From NCBI GenBank assembly GCA_964403525.1, contig CAYOGE010000009.1, forward strand, positions 31,601 to 95,600: a stretch of DNA of 64,000 nucleotides, in the 5' to 3' direction. Of the stretch, positions 39,969-48,988 are shown piece after piece (the first letter of the stretch is position 1; each line of letters starts with the position of its first letter). The DNA comes from JAJTGZ01 sp964403525. GTDB taxonomy: Bacteria > Planctomycetota > Phycisphaerae > Phycisphaerales > UBA1924. Under the pieces are notes generated by a model. That model had not been told where the DNA came from. It searched no databases and worked only from the letters and a program-made list of their open reading frames with translations. The translations under genes were made by a program, and so were the position numbers.

Positions 39969-40415
39969 CTAGGCGACCGGCACGTCGATCACCAGCGTGA
40001 TCGGCCCGTTGTTGACCAGCGCAACGTGCATGTGCGCACGGAAGACGCCGGTCTGGACCGGCACGCCGCGCTCGGCGACCATGCGCACCAATTCGTTGAA
40101 CATCGGCTCGGCCTGCTCGGGGCGCATGGCGTTGTCGAAGCCGGGGCGACGCCCCTTCTGGGCGTCGCCGCAGAGGGTGAAGTTGGGGACCAGCAGGATC
40201 GCGCCCTTTGTGTCAAGCACCGAGCGGTTCATCTTGCCCTGATCGTCTTCGAAGATGCGGAGGTTGGCGACCTTGTCGGCGGCCCACGGGAGCTGCGCGG
40301 CGGTGTCGGTCATCGCGAAGCCGACGAGGACCAACAGGCCAGCCTCGATCTGGCCGCGGACGGTGCCGTCAACGGTGACGGAGGCGGAGGAGACGCGTTG
40401 GATGACGAGGCGCAC
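39969..40415 (-). CDS. dtd: D-aminoacyl-tRNA deacylase
   Basis: The product is 148 residues from a GTG three bases downstream of the kbl stop. It removes D-amino acids from tRNA. Motifs: MRLVIQRVSSASVTVDG, LLVLVGF, LRIFEDDQGKMNRSV, PNFTLCGDAQKGRRPGF (for SQFTLyad...GnRPsF) and GVFRAHMHVALVNNGPITL. The Ser of SQFT is replaced by Pro and the Asp of NDGP by Asn, both mild departures. It is transcribed after kbl. Confidence 0.9.
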   Translation of the reverse strand: MRLVIQRVSSASVTVDGTVRGQIEAGLLVLVGFAMTDTAAQLPWAADKVANLRIFEDDQGKMNRSVLDTKGAILLVPNFTLCGDAQKGRRPGFDNAMRPEQAEPMFNELVRMVAERGVPVQTGVFRAHMHVALVNNGPITLVIDVPVA

Positions 40416-40417
40416 GA

Positions 40418-41782
40418 TCAGAGCTTCTTGAGCGCATCGACGAGCTTGTCGACGTGCTGATTCGTGTGCGCGGCGGAGACCTGGCACCGCAGTCGTGCGT
40501 GCCCCTCGGCAACAACCGGGTAGCCGAAGCCGATGACGAAGACGCCCAGCTCAAGCAGGCGCTTGCTCATGGCGATCGCCTTGGCGGTGTCGCCGACGAT
40601 GATCGGGCAGATGGCCGTGGGCGATTCGAGCACGTCGAAGCCGGCGGCCTTGATCTGCTTGCGGGCGTAGGCGACGTTGTCGCGGAGGCGCTGGACGCGC
40701 TGCGGCTCGCGGAGGGTGATCTCGATCGCTTTCTGGGCGGAGCAGGCGACGGTGACAGGGAGGGCGTTACTGAAGAGCGTCGGCCGGCCGCGCTGGACGA
40801 TCATGTCGATCACGCGCTGAGGGCCGGCGACGAAGCCGCCGGCGCCGCCGCCGAGGGCCTTGCCGAGGGTGCCGGTGAAGATGTCGACGCGGTTTGGCTT
40901 GGCATCACTCTGGGTAGCCCGGCGGTCTCCGCCGGGCCTGTGCGCGTGGACTTGGGTACCCCGGCGGTCCCCGCCGGGCACGTGCCCAAGCCCGGCGGGG
41001 ACCGCCGGGGTACCCAAATCCAGGTCGTCGATCATGCCGAAGTGCTCGTGCGTGCCGCGGCCGAGCTTGCCCATGACGCCGTGGCCGTGTGAATCGTCAA
41101 CGACCAGCAGGGCGTTGTACTCGTCGCACATGGCGCGCATGGTCTTGAGGTCGCCGATGGAGCCCTCCATCGAGAAGACGCCGTCGGTGACGACCCAGAT
41201 CTGACCTGTGGCTTCGGGGTTGGACTTGGCTTTTTCGAGTGCTTCGCGGAGCGAACCCGGGCCTTCGAGGATGTTGTTCTTGTAGATGCCCTTGTGGACG
41301 CCCTTCTTGATCACCGTGGCGAGGCGGATGGCGTCGATGATGCTGGCGTGGTTGAGCTCGTCACTGATGATCGTGTCGCCCGGCTCGCAGAGGGTCGCGA
41401 AGACCGACTCGTTGGCGTTCCAGCACGAGACGAACGTGTACGACGCTTCGGTGCCCATGTAGCGGGCGATCGCCTTCTCAAGGTCGTGGTGCGGCGAGAA
41501 CGTGCCGCAGATGAAGCGCACGCTCGCCGTGCCCGCGCCCCAGTCTTTGACGGCCTTGACTCCCGCCTCGACGACCTCGGGGTGGTTGGCGAGGCCGAGG
41601 TAGTTGTTGCTGCAGAAGCAGACGCACTTGCCGTACCCGTCGATCTCCACCTCGGCATCCATGGGGGACTTGAGGGTCTGCAGGTGCTTGAACTGCCCGC
41701 TCTCGCGGAGCCCGGCGAGGATCTTGTCGGCGCGGGCGTTGAAGGGGAGGGCGGCGGGTGCGCTCGGGGTAGCGGTGGGCAT
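40418..41782 (-). CDS. kbl: Glycine C-acetyltransferase (2-amino-3-ketobutyrate CoA ligase) with repeat insertion
   Basis: The product is 454 residues; homologues are near 400. It is a PLP alpha-oxoamine synthase acting in threonine degradation (2-amino-3-oxobutyrate plus CoA to glycine plus acetyl-CoA). Motifs: SNNYLGLANHPEVVEAG, SYTFVSCWNANES, DELNHASIIDAIRL, VTDGVFSMEGSIGDL, VVDDSHGHGVMG and the Lys motif TGTLGKALGGGAGGF. Residues about 257-290 (GTPAVPAGLGHVPGGDRRGT and QVHAHRPGGDRRAT) come from three family A repeats inserted between RGTHEHFGMIDDLD and NRVDIFTGTLGK. Confidence 0.93.
   Translation of the reverse strand: MPTATPSAPAALPFNARADKILAGLRESGQFKHLQTLKSPMDAEVEIDGYGKCVCFCSNNYLGLANHPEVVEAGVKAVKDWGAGTASVRFICGTFSPHHDLEKAIARYMGTEASYTFVSCWNANESVFATLCEPGDTIISDELNHASIIDAIRLATVIKKGVHKGIYKNNILEGPGSLREALEKAKSNPEATGQIWVVTDGVFSMEGSIGDLKTMRAMCDEYNALLVVDDSHGHGVMGKLGRGTHEHFGMIDDLDLGTPAVPAGLGHVPGGDRRGTQVHAHRPGGDRRATQSDAKPNRVDIFTGTLGKALGGGAGGFVAGPQRVIDMIVQRGRPTLFSNALPVTVACSAQKAIEITLREPQRVQRLRDNVAYARKQIKAAGFDVLESPTAICPIIVGDTAKAIAMSKRLLELGVFVIGFGYPVVAEGHARLRCQVSAAHTNQHVDKLVDALKKL
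40912..41015. repeat. Repeat family A, three copies inside kbl
   Basis: Direct copies at 40912-40937 (GGGTAG form) and 40954-40979 (GGGTAC form), and an inverted copy at 40990-41015. The last two face each other around CACGTG. All are read through in frame by kbl. Confidence 0.93.
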
Positions 41783-41839
41783 GGGGTGAGTTTAGGGTGA
41801 AAGCGATCGGCCGTATGCGGCCTCCTGGACCCGCAGAAC

Positions 41840-43156
41840 CTATGGAACTGGCTTCTCAAAGCGCCCGTCGCTCTCGCCGGTGATGAGCCGCGCGCCGCGC
41901 TTGAAGAAGAGGTAGGCCCACGTCCACTCCAGCACGACCATCAACTTGGTGCGGAAGTTGATGAGGAAGAAGATGTGCACGCCGGCCCAGAGCGCCCACG
42001 CGAGGAAGCCGCTGAAGTCGCGCCCGAAGACGTGGGCGACCGCCTTGGCGCGGCCGATCGTGGCCAGGAGCCCTTTGTCGTGGTAGTGGAACGCTTCGCG
42101 CTGGTGGGGCGTGGGCTTGCCGGCCTGCTCGCGGGCTTCGGCGTCGATAATGCGGGCGACGAACTTGCCCATCTGCACCGCGGCCGGGCAGACGCCCGGA
42201 ACGGGCTGGCCCGATGCCGGGTCGGTTATGCTGGCCAGGTCACCGATCACGAAGATGTTGGGGTGCCCGGGGACGGAAAGATCTGGAGCGACCAGTGCGC
42301 GCCCGGCCTTGTCGACCTGCGCGCCCGTCATCGCGGCGAGGGGTGAGGCCTTTACGCCCGCGGCCCACACAACCTGGTGCGACGCGACACGCTCGGTGCC
42401 GCCGGCGGTGGTGAGCGTGACGCCCCGATCGTCGATCTCGGTGACGCGGGTAGAGAGGCGAACGTCAACACCCATAGCGCGGAGGGAGGCGAGGGCGCGG
42501 GCGGAGAGTTCCTCGTTGAAGCCGGCCGCGAGCACGCGCGGCTGGGCCTCGACGAGGATGACCTTCGCCTGGCGCGTGTCGATGGCTCGGAAGTCGCGGG
42601 GGATTGTCTGCAGCGCGATCTCCATCATGGCGCCGGCCATCTCGACGCCGGTCGGCCCGCCCCCCACGACGACGAACGTCAGCAGCGCGCTGCGGACGGC
42701 GGGGTCTGTCTCGCGCTCGGCCTGCTCGAAGCGCAGCAGGAAGCGCCGCCGGATGTCGATGGCATCGTCGAGCGTCTTGAGACCGGGCGCGAGCGCGGCC
42801 CACCGGTCGTTGCCGAAGTAGGAGTGCGTGGCGCCGGCGGCGACGATGAGGTAGTCGTAGCTCAGCTCACCCTTCTCGAGCGTGATCGTCTGGGCGGCGG
42901 GGTCGATCCCGCGGGCCTCGGCGAGCAGCACGGTGCAGTTGGCCTGCCGCCCCAGCACCTGCCGGATCGGAGCGGCGATCTGGGCGGGAGAAAGAGCGGC
43001 GGAGGCGACCTGGTAGAGCAGCGGCTGGAAGAGGTGATGGTTGCGGCGGTCGATGAGCGTGACGCTCACGGGTGAGCGTGCGAGCGACTTGGCGGCCTGA
43101 AGGCCACCGAAGCCGCCGCCGATGATGACCACGCGTGGGGGAAGGGTCGCGGCCAT
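41840..43156 (-). CDS. Type II NADH dehydrogenase (NDH-2)
   Basis: The product is 438 residues from the ATG at 43154-43156. It oxidises NADH and reduces quinone at the inner membrane without proton pumping. The FAD site is VVIIGGGFGGLQAAKSLA at the N-terminus and the NADH site VVVGGGPTGVEMAGAM near 165. VIGDLASITDP and CPAAVQMGKF are characteristic of the family. The C-terminus has a hydrophobic membrane anchor (WALWAGVHIFFLINF and EWTWAYLFF). Confidence 0.92.
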   Translation of the reverse strand: MAATLPPRVVIIGGGFGGLQAAKSLARSPVSVTLIDRRNHHLFQPLLYQVASAALSPAQIAAPIRQVLGRQANCTVLLAEARGIDPAAQTITLEKGELSYDYLIVAAGATHSYFGNDRWAALAPGLKTLDDAIDIRRRFLLRFEQAERETDPAVRSALLTFVVVGGGPTGVEMAGAMMEIALQTIPRDFRAIDTRQAKVILVEAQPRVLAAGFNEELSARALASLRAMGVDVRLSTRVTEIDDRGVTLTTAGGTERVASHQVVWAAGVKASPLAAMTGAQVDKAGRALVAPDLSVPGHPNIFVIGDLASITDPASGQPVPGVCPAAVQMGKFVARIIDAEAREQAGKPTPHQREAFHYHDKGLLATIGRAKAVAHVFGRDFSGFLAWALWAGVHIFFLINFRTKLMVVLEWTWAYLFFKRGARLITGESDGRFEKPVP

Positions 43157-43246
43157 GCAAGCGTTGTAGGACCAGTTCTCGCCGCCAGCAGAGAACAGGG
43201 CCTGCAAGCTTCAATGAACAAGCAAATGATCGGGTTTTAGAAGGTA

Positions 43247-43522
43247 TTACCGACGCCGCGCGACGGCGACGATGCCGGCGATGAGCAAGATGGCCGCGCC
43301 GGGTGGCGGGGCGAGCCTGCGCAGGAAGGCGATCGTCTGCTCACTCGGGGCCGTGGCCTGCACAGCGGGGGTCTGGCTCGCCTGGATCGGGGCGGCATCT
43401 TCGGATGAAGTGGCCACCAGGGCGAGCGTGGCGGCGAGCAGGGCGGCAACCGCCACGGCGGTCGCGGTGGTGATCGCAGCTCGTGATGTACGGATCGGAC
43501 GGTCGGGCATCTCTCGGATCAC
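43247..43522 (-). CDS. Small exported protein with PEP-CTERM-like tail
   Basis: The product is 91 residues from a GTG at 43520-43522, or 87 from the ATG at 43510. A hydrophobic signal (TTATAVAVAALLAATLALVA) is followed by about 25 residues and then PPPGAAILLIAGIVAVARRR, which has the Pro motif, membrane segment and Arg cluster of a sorting signal. Almost nothing lies between the two signals. Role unknown. Confidence 0.6.
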   Translation of the reverse strand: MIREMPDRPIRTSRAAITTATAVAVAALLAATLALVATSSEDAAPIQASQTPAVQATAPSEQTIAFLRRLAPPPGAAILLIAGIVAVARRR

Positions 43523-43862
43523 TCTCAGCGGGGCATAGCCGCTTAGACGACGGAGGTCGCCAGACGCGGCAGGCTTTCACCATACATCATGAATGCGATG
43601 GATCAAGGGCGAACGGCCACGTTCGCGTCGAATTGAGGCTTTGTTCGGTCTTTGAATGGATACACGAGGCCACGGTACCATGACAGCACGGGAGCGGGAC
43701 GGCGGGAGGGGGATGGAAGGGGGGGGGGCGGGGGGGCGTTGTCCAGAATCGAATCGCGCTGGCGAACCCCGGCGGATATGCTTGACATACTTGTTTGAAC
43801 AATCATTCCCGTGCGACGGCGCGTGCCGCGGGCGGGCGTGAGCGGACCGAAGGAGCCAATCG
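43523..43862. other. Divergent intergenic region upstream of yceI
   Basis: This 340-base gap contains a G-rich tract near 43715-43738 and a consensus -35 TTGACA at 43782-43787. A poor -10 (ATTCCC or TCATTC) lies 15-17 bases on. AAGGAG precedes the YceI start. No gene is supported. Confidence 0.45.
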
Positions 43863-44453
43863 ATGAAATACATGAAGCTGATGGGCGTGGTCGCGGGCCT
43901 TGGCGTGGTGGCGGCGGGTGGGGCGCTGGTGGCCACTCCGGCGGCGGCGGTCGCTGGGGGCGCAGCGCTGGACGGGCCGTTCACGGTGGACCCGGTGCAC
44001 AGCTCGGTGGTCTTCAAGATCAAGCACAAGGACACCGCCAACTTCTACGGCGTGTTCAAGGAGATCACGGGGACGTTCAACCTCGACACGGCCGACGCGT
44101 CCAAGACGTCGATCGACGTCGCGGTGAAAGCCGACTCGATCGACACGCGCAACAGCGGGCGTGACAACCACGCCAAAAGCGCCGACTTCCTGTCGGTGAA
44201 GGAGTTCCCCACGATCACCTTCAAGAGCACCTCGGCGAAGAAGACGGGCGACTCGTCGTTCGACGTGACGGGCGACTTGACCTTCCGCGGGGTGACCAAG
44301 CCCGTGACGGCGGCCGTGGTGCAGACCGACGCGAAGGGCGCGGGCATGGAGGCGAAGTTCTCGATCAAGCGGTCGGACTTTGGCAACACCACGATGGTGG
44401 GCAAGGGCCTCTCCGACGAGATCGAGTTTGTGGTCAGCGTCGAAAAGAAGTAA
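43863..44453 (+). CDS. YceI-family periplasmic lipid-binding protein
   Basis: The product is 196 residues. After a signal peptide (about 1-30) comes the YceI pattern: FTVDPVHSSVVFKIKHKDTANFYGVFKEITGTF, IDTRNSGRDNHAKSADFLSV, FPTITFKS and GDLTFRGVTKPVTA. YceI proteins form a lipocalin-like barrel that binds polyisoprenoid lipids in the periplasm; some respond to base or osmotic stress. A strong terminator follows. Confidence 0.93.
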   Translation: MKYMKLMGVVAGLGVVAAGGALVATPAAAVAGGAALDGPFTVDPVHSSVVFKIKHKDTANFYGVFKEITGTFNLDTADASKTSIDVAVKADSIDTRNSGRDNHAKSADFLSVKEFPTITFKSTSAKKTGDSSFDVTGDLTFRGVTKPVTAAVVQTDAKGAGMEAKFSIKRSDFGNTTMVGKGLSDEIEFVVSVEKK

Positions 44454-44474
44454 CGGTCCGCTCGGGCCCATTAC

Positions 44475-44520
44475 GCGTGCGGGCGGGCCCCCGGGACCCC
44501 CGCCCGCACGCTTGTTTTCT
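44475..44520 (+). terminator. Terminator of the yceI gene
   Basis: GCGTGCGGGCGGG and CCCGCCCGCACGC form a 13-bp stem, followed by TTGTTTTCT. Confidence 0.9.
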
Positions 44521-44594
44521 CGGGCCGTTTCTGCCATGATCTTGCGGCTTGCCCTCTCTGGTCCCTTGCCCGCGAAGGGAGAAACGGAGGCTGA

Positions 44595-45479
44595 ATGGAC
44601 ACGACCGTTCTGCTGTCGATGGCCAAGGGCGTGGCGCCCGCGCTGATCGCGGGGCTCGTCGCGTGCATCGTGGTGATCATGCAGCGCAAGGGGAAGCCGG
44701 TGGCCGACACCGGCGGGGGGTGGTTGATTGCGCTGGCGCTGGGAGTCGGCTGCGCCGCGGGCGCGGCCTGGTCGAGCGGCTCGTGGCAGCCGGGCCCGAG
44801 CGGATCGACCTGGCTGCCGGTGATGGCGCTGGCGGCCGCCTTGGCGGGGCTGGCCCGGGGCGAAGCAGAACGCGCGGGGGTTGTCCGGGGCGGCGTGCGC
44901 GCTGTGGCGCTGGGGGCGGTGGCGTGGATGACCGTCCGGTCGATCGCGGGGATGGGCATCGCCGAGCGGATCGCGGTCATCGCGGGGACGGCGGTTGCAG
45001 GGAGCGTCGTCTGCGCTGCGCTTGAGCGCGGCGTGCGCTTGAGCGCCGGGCGGGCGGGCGGCTGGCCAAGCGCCGGCGCAGGGCTGGTGTGCGCGTTCGC
45101 CGCGTCGCAGGTGCTGGTGATCGGCATGACGGTGCAGACCGCGGCGTGGATGTGCGCGGGGATGGCGGCGTTCTTTGGCGTCTGCCTGCTGGTCGGCCTT
45201 GCGACCCACCGGCCGCTGGTTGGGCGCGGCGCGCTGGAAGCGGCGGCGGTGCTGCTGTGCGGGCTGATGGTGCACGGCTGGCGGACGGGCGTCGCGACCG
45301 ATGTGCAGGCGGCGCTGCTCGCGGCGCTGCTGGTGATCGCCGCGCTCGGGCCGGCGATCGCCGCGCAGGTGCTGGGGGAGAGGGGCAAGGGGTGGCTGGG
45401 GCTCGCTGCGTGCGCAGCGCCCGCTCTGGCGGCTGTGGCGCTGGCGGTGGTTGTCCGCCCGCCACCGTTTGATGTGTGA
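44595..45479 (+). CDS. Polytopic membrane protein, unknown function
   Basis: The product is 294 residues with about eight hydrophobic segments, rich in Ala, Gly and Val (for example WLIALALGVGCAAGAAW and LLAALLVIAALGPAIAAQVL). No transporter or enzyme motif is recognised. Two more membrane-protein genes follow on the same strand, with gaps of about 150 and 13 bases. Confidence 0.7.
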   Translation: MDTTVLLSMAKGVAPALIAGLVACIVVIMQRKGKPVADTGGGWLIALALGVGCAAGAAWSSGSWQPGPSGSTWLPVMALAAALAGLARGEAERAGVVRGGVRAVALGAVAWMTVRSIAGMGIAERIAVIAGTAVAGSVVCAALERGVRLSAGRAGGWPSAGAGLVCAFAASQVLVIGMTVQTAAWMCAGMAAFFGVCLLVGLATHRPLVGRGALEAAAVLLCGLMVHGWRTGVATDVQAALLAALLVIAALGPAIAAQVLGERGKGWLGLAACAAPALAAVALAVVVRPPPFDV

Positions 45480-45626
45480 GCGCCCAGGGTTGCGGCCGGG
45501 CACCCGCCGAGACCGATAATGAGCGGTCGGTGCGCGCCGAGCGCGGCGGCTTGAGCTTGGCGTAGACTTGCCAGACGGGCCGTTCGGGCCGCGGCGGAGG
45601 GGGCGGGACCTTGGAGATTGTTGAGC

Positions 45627-46451
45627 ATGTCTGAAGAGCAACCCAGCGCGTCGAACGTTCAGACCAGCAGCATCAACCGCGCGTGGCTGGTGAAGATGGT
45701 GATCTTCACGGTGGTTCTGCTGGGCTTTGGGCTGTGGGGGCTCTACGACGCGGTGCTGGCCTACCCGTCGCGCGGCCACGAGTTTGCCGACTACGCGAAG
45801 TGGCGCTACTTGGATGCTGCGAAAACCGCGGGAAAGATCGCCTCAACCGCCGAGATGGGCGACCCCGTCGCCCGGCGCGAGGCCCTGGAGGCAAAGGCAC
45901 CGCGCGCCGACCTGGAACAGGCGGAGCTGGACTGGCTGACGGCGCTGTCGCGGGTGGGCAAGCTCAACCCGTCTGAGACGAAGATCGACGGGCCCAACTC
46001 GGTGCTGGACCAGTTGAGCGTGAAGTGGAAGAGCCAGCAGCCCCCGCCGCCGCTGCAGGCATACGACCTGCCGCTGCAGTGGTCGTTCGTGGTGATCGGC
46101 TTCGGGCTCGGCGCGGTGGTGATCGTGAACATGCTGCGGTCGGCGTCGCGGAAGTACTCGTGGGAGCCCGCGACAACGACGCTGACGCTCCCCGACGGCC
46201 GGCGCGTGACGCCCGAGATGCTCGCCGACGTGGACAAGCGGAAGTGGCACAAGTACTTCTGCACGCTGGTGTTCAACGACGGCTCACCGTCGGCCGAGAT
46301 GGACCTGCTGAAGTACCAGGGGCTTGAGGAGTGGGTGCTCACGCTGGAGCGCGTGCGCTTCCCCGACCGGGCTGCCGAGGCAGAGGCCGAGGCCCCTGCG
46401 ACCGAGACAGAGCCGGACGATGCAGCACCCGAGGATGAACGGGCGGGGTGA
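45627..46451 (+). CDS. Membrane protein with two TM helices, unknown function
   Basis: The product is 274 residues, with GGAG before the ATG. TM1 lies at about 22-42 (WLVKMVIFTVVLLGFGLWGLY) and TM2 near 155-175 (WSFVVIGFGLGAVVIVNML). The loop between is helical and charged, and the C-terminal domain contains TLTLPDGRRVTPEMLADVDKRKWHKYF, a PH-like or DUF pattern. The tail is Glu/Ala/Thr-rich. Function unknown. Confidence 0.72.
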   Translation: MSEEQPSASNVQTSSINRAWLVKMVIFTVVLLGFGLWGLYDAVLAYPSRGHEFADYAKWRYLDAAKTAGKIASTAEMGDPVARREALEAKAPRADLEQAELDWLTALSRVGKLNPSETKIDGPNSVLDQLSVKWKSQQPPPPLQAYDLPLQWSFVVIGFGLGAVVIVNMLRSASRKYSWEPATTTLTLPDGRRVTPEMLADVDKRKWHKYFCTLVFNDGSPSAEMDLLKYQGLEEWVLTLERVRFPDRAAEAEAEAPATETEPDDAAPEDERAG

Positions 46452-46464
46452 GAAGGGCGTGCCG

Positions 46465-46995
46465 ATGGGCGCTTGGACTCCTTGGGCGGTTGGCTGCGTG
46501 ATTCTCGCGAGCGTGGTGCTGGGGTGGGCGTTTGCGCTGCTGACACTGCCGGGGGTGTGGCTCATGCTGCTGGCGGCGACGCTGGTGAACTGGCTCTGGA
46601 CGCCGGGTGTGTACTCGTGGTGGACGATCGGCGTGTGCGCCGCCGTTGCGCTGGCGGGCGAGCTGCTGGAGGTTGTCGCGTCGGGGTTTGGGAGCCGCCG
46701 GTTCGGCGGCAGCGGCTGGGGCGCGGCGGGCTCGGTGGTGGGCGGGGTGCTGGGCGCGGTGGTGGGCACATTTGTCATCCTGATCCCGCTGGTTGGGACC
46801 ATCGTGGGGAGCGTTGTCGGCGCGGCGGTGGGAGCGCTGGTTGCCGAACGCGGGGTGAAGGGGCGGCCGTGGGGAGAGAGCCACAAGTCCGCGGCGGGCG
46901 CAGCGGTCGGCCGGCTGGGGGCGACGGTGATCAAGATCGGCGTTGCGGGCGCGGTGGGCGTGGTGCTGCTGGCGGGCCTGGTGACGCGGTTGTGA
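46465..46995 (+). CDS. DUF456-like membrane protein
   Basis: The product is 176 residues from the ATG at 46465, preceded by AGAAGG; an ATG at 46435 overlapping the previous gene is an alternative. It has several Gly/Val-rich membrane segments (LLTLPGVWLMLLAATLVNW, GELLEVVASGFGSRRFGGSGWG, then glycine-zipper-like GxxxG segments). The LPGxW and E...GS motifs match DUF456. Role unknown. Confidence 0.78.
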   Translation: MGAWTPWAVGCVILASVVLGWAFALLTLPGVWLMLLAATLVNWLWTPGVYSWWTIGVCAAVALAGELLEVVASGFGSRRFGGSGWGAAGSVVGGVLGAVVGTFVILIPLVGTIVGSVVGAAVGALVAERGVKGRPWGESHKSAAGAAVGRLGATVIKIGVAGAVGVVLLAGLVTRL

Positions 46996-47171
46996 AGACT
47001 GTCTTAAGGGTGTCACAGAGCGGAAAGCGGTGTGTGGCGTGCAGAAACCGCGCGTATCTGTCGATACGCTGGACAGGTAGACCTGCGCGATGGACGTGCA
47101 GGCAGGCAGGCGGGCGAGCGGGCGGGTGAGACGGACCACGGATGGCAAAGCCGACAGGCCGAGGCACAGAC

Positions 47172-48851
47172 ATGAGCAACAGCAACACCCCGCCGGGCCG
47201 GAAAGGCTCGGGGTCTGGTTCTGGCGCGAACGCGGCCGGCACGGCCGGCCAGCGTGTGCGCCGCAGCGACGTGATGGGCGACGCGGCGAAGGGCCCGCAG
47301 GCACGCACGACGCAGAGCACCGCGCCGGAGGCTCCGGCCGCGCGTCAGCCCCGCGGTGACGTGGTGGTCGAGGGGGGCGCAAGGAGCGGGCGCAAGACGG
47401 GCGCCGGCGCGAAGGTGCGGCACTTCGTCGTTGACACCAACGTGCTGCTGCACGACCCGACGGCGCTGTTTGTGTTCCAGGAGCACGAGGTGATCATCCC
47501 CCTGGTGGTGATCGAAGAGCTCGACCGCTTCAAGCGCGACGAGGGCGACCGCGGGCGGAACGCACGCGAGTGCATCCGCCACCTGGACCGTCTGCGGAAG
47601 ATGGGCCGCCTTGCCGACGGCGTGCGCTGGGGCGAGGCGGCGGAGACCAACGGGCTGGACAAGCCGATAACGGCGATGCCCCCCTCGGCGGACAAGACGG
47701 GTGTGATCCGCATCGAGGTGGGCGAGTTCCCGCGCCCGCCGATGATCAAGGAGGACAAGGCGGACAACCACATCATCGCCTGCGCGCTGGGGACGGCCGA
47801 GCGCCTCAAGGGCACGGGGGAAGAAGTGGTGTTCGTCACCAAGGACCTCAACGCCCGCATCAAGGCCGATGCGCTCGGCTTGGCGACGGAGGACTTTGAG
47901 AACAAGAAGGTCGATGCGCAGCGCCTCTACACGGGGTCGATGACGATCGACGTTGACGGCGACCTGATCGACGAGCTCTACCGCGACCGGCTGCTGCCGC
48001 TGGACCGCATCGAGGCGCAGCTGCGGTACACCGGTGAGGACGGCCTGACGCGCCGGCGGACGGTGTACGCCAACCAGTTCGTGCAGCTGCGCGACACCGA
48101 CGACGAGAACCACACCGGCCTTGCGCGCCGGCTGGCCGACACCGACCACCTGATCCCCGTGACAGGCCCGCGGAAGCCGACGTTCGGCATCCTGCCGCGC
48201 AACCTGCAGCAGACCATGGCCTTGGACCTGCTCATGGACGAAGAGGTGCGGATGGTGACGCTGCTGGGCAGCGCGGGCACGGGCAAGACGCTCATGGCCG
48301 TCGCCGCGGGCATGGCGAAGGTGTTCAACGAGGAGCGGTACGACAAGATGCTCGTCGCCCGCCCGATCATGCCGATGGGGCGGGACATCGGCTACCTGCC
48401 GGGCACCAAGGACGAGAAGCTCGGCGCGTGGATGCAGCCGATCTTTGACAACATCGGCTACCTGCTCAGCACGCGGAGCGGGCCGATGCAGCACGCCGAG
48501 AGCCAGACCACCGAGCAGCGGATCACCAAGCTCGTCGACAGCGGCAAGCTGGTGCTGGAGCCGCTGACGTACATCCGCGGCCGGAGCATCCCGCACCAGT
48601 TCATGATCGTCGACGAGGCGCAGAACCTGACGCCCCACGAGGTGAAGACGATCGCCAGCCGCATCGGCGAGGGAACGAAGCTGGTGCTGACGGGCGACAT
48701 CGGCCAGATCGACAACCCGTACCTGGACCAGGCGAGCAACGGCCTCTCCTACGCGATCGAGCGGATGAAGGGGCTGCGGATCGTCGGGCACGTGACGATG
48801 ACCAAGAGCGAGCGGAGCGAACTGGCGAGCCTGGCGGCGAGCCTGCTCTGA
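47172..48851 (+). CDS. PIN-PhoH fusion ATPase (PhoH2-like)
   Basis: The product is 559 residues from the ATG at 47172 (GAGG upstream; an ATG at 47142 is possible). A Gly/Ser/Ala-rich leader is followed by a PIN ribonuclease domain (about 75-230: HFVVDTNVLLHDP, IPLVVIEELDRFK, KADNHIIACALG, FVTKDLNARIKA) and a PhoH ATPase domain (about 320-559) with Walker A GSAGTGKT and Walker B FMIVDEAQNLTP. PhoH2 proteins are RNA helicase/nucleases that unwind and cut RNA. No antitoxin-like gene precedes it. Confidence 0.93.
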   Translation: MSNSNTPPGRKGSGSGSGANAAGTAGQRVRRSDVMGDAAKGPQARTTQSTAPEAPAARQPRGDVVVEGGARSGRKTGAGAKVRHFVVDTNVLLHDPTALFVFQEHEVIIPLVVIEELDRFKRDEGDRGRNARECIRHLDRLRKMGRLADGVRWGEAAETNGLDKPITAMPPSADKTGVIRIEVGEFPRPPMIKEDKADNHIIACALGTAERLKGTGEEVVFVTKDLNARIKADALGLATEDFENKKVDAQRLYTGSMTIDVDGDLIDELYRDRLLPLDRIEAQLRYTGEDGLTRRRTVYANQFVQLRDTDDENHTGLARRLADTDHLIPVTGPRKPTFGILPRNLQQTMALDLLMDEEVRMVTLLGSAGTGKTLMAVAAGMAKVFNEERYDKMLVARPIMPMGRDIGYLPGTKDEKLGAWMQPIFDNIGYLLSTRSGPMQHAESQTTEQRITKLVDSGKLVLEPLTYIRGRSIPHQFMIVDEAQNLTPHEVKTIASRIGEGTKLVLTGDIGQIDNPYLDQASNGLSYAIERMKGLRIVGHVTMTKSERSELASLAASLL

Positions 48852-48988
48852 CAGGCCGAAGGCCTGAGCGTGCATAGCCGGCGGTGAAGCGCAGCGCCAC
48901 CGCCAGCTAATGAAGGCCACGCCTTCGGCGTGGAGAAAGAGCCGGCGCGTGCACCGCAGTGCACCCCCCGTTCCGCATTCCACCCGCT

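Noticed and set aside
47040..47075. Hairpin GCGTATCTGTCGATACGC upstream of the PIN-PhoH gene considered as a riboswitch or antitoxin RNA
   Set aside because: A single short stem without further conserved structure; not enough to support a regulatory call.
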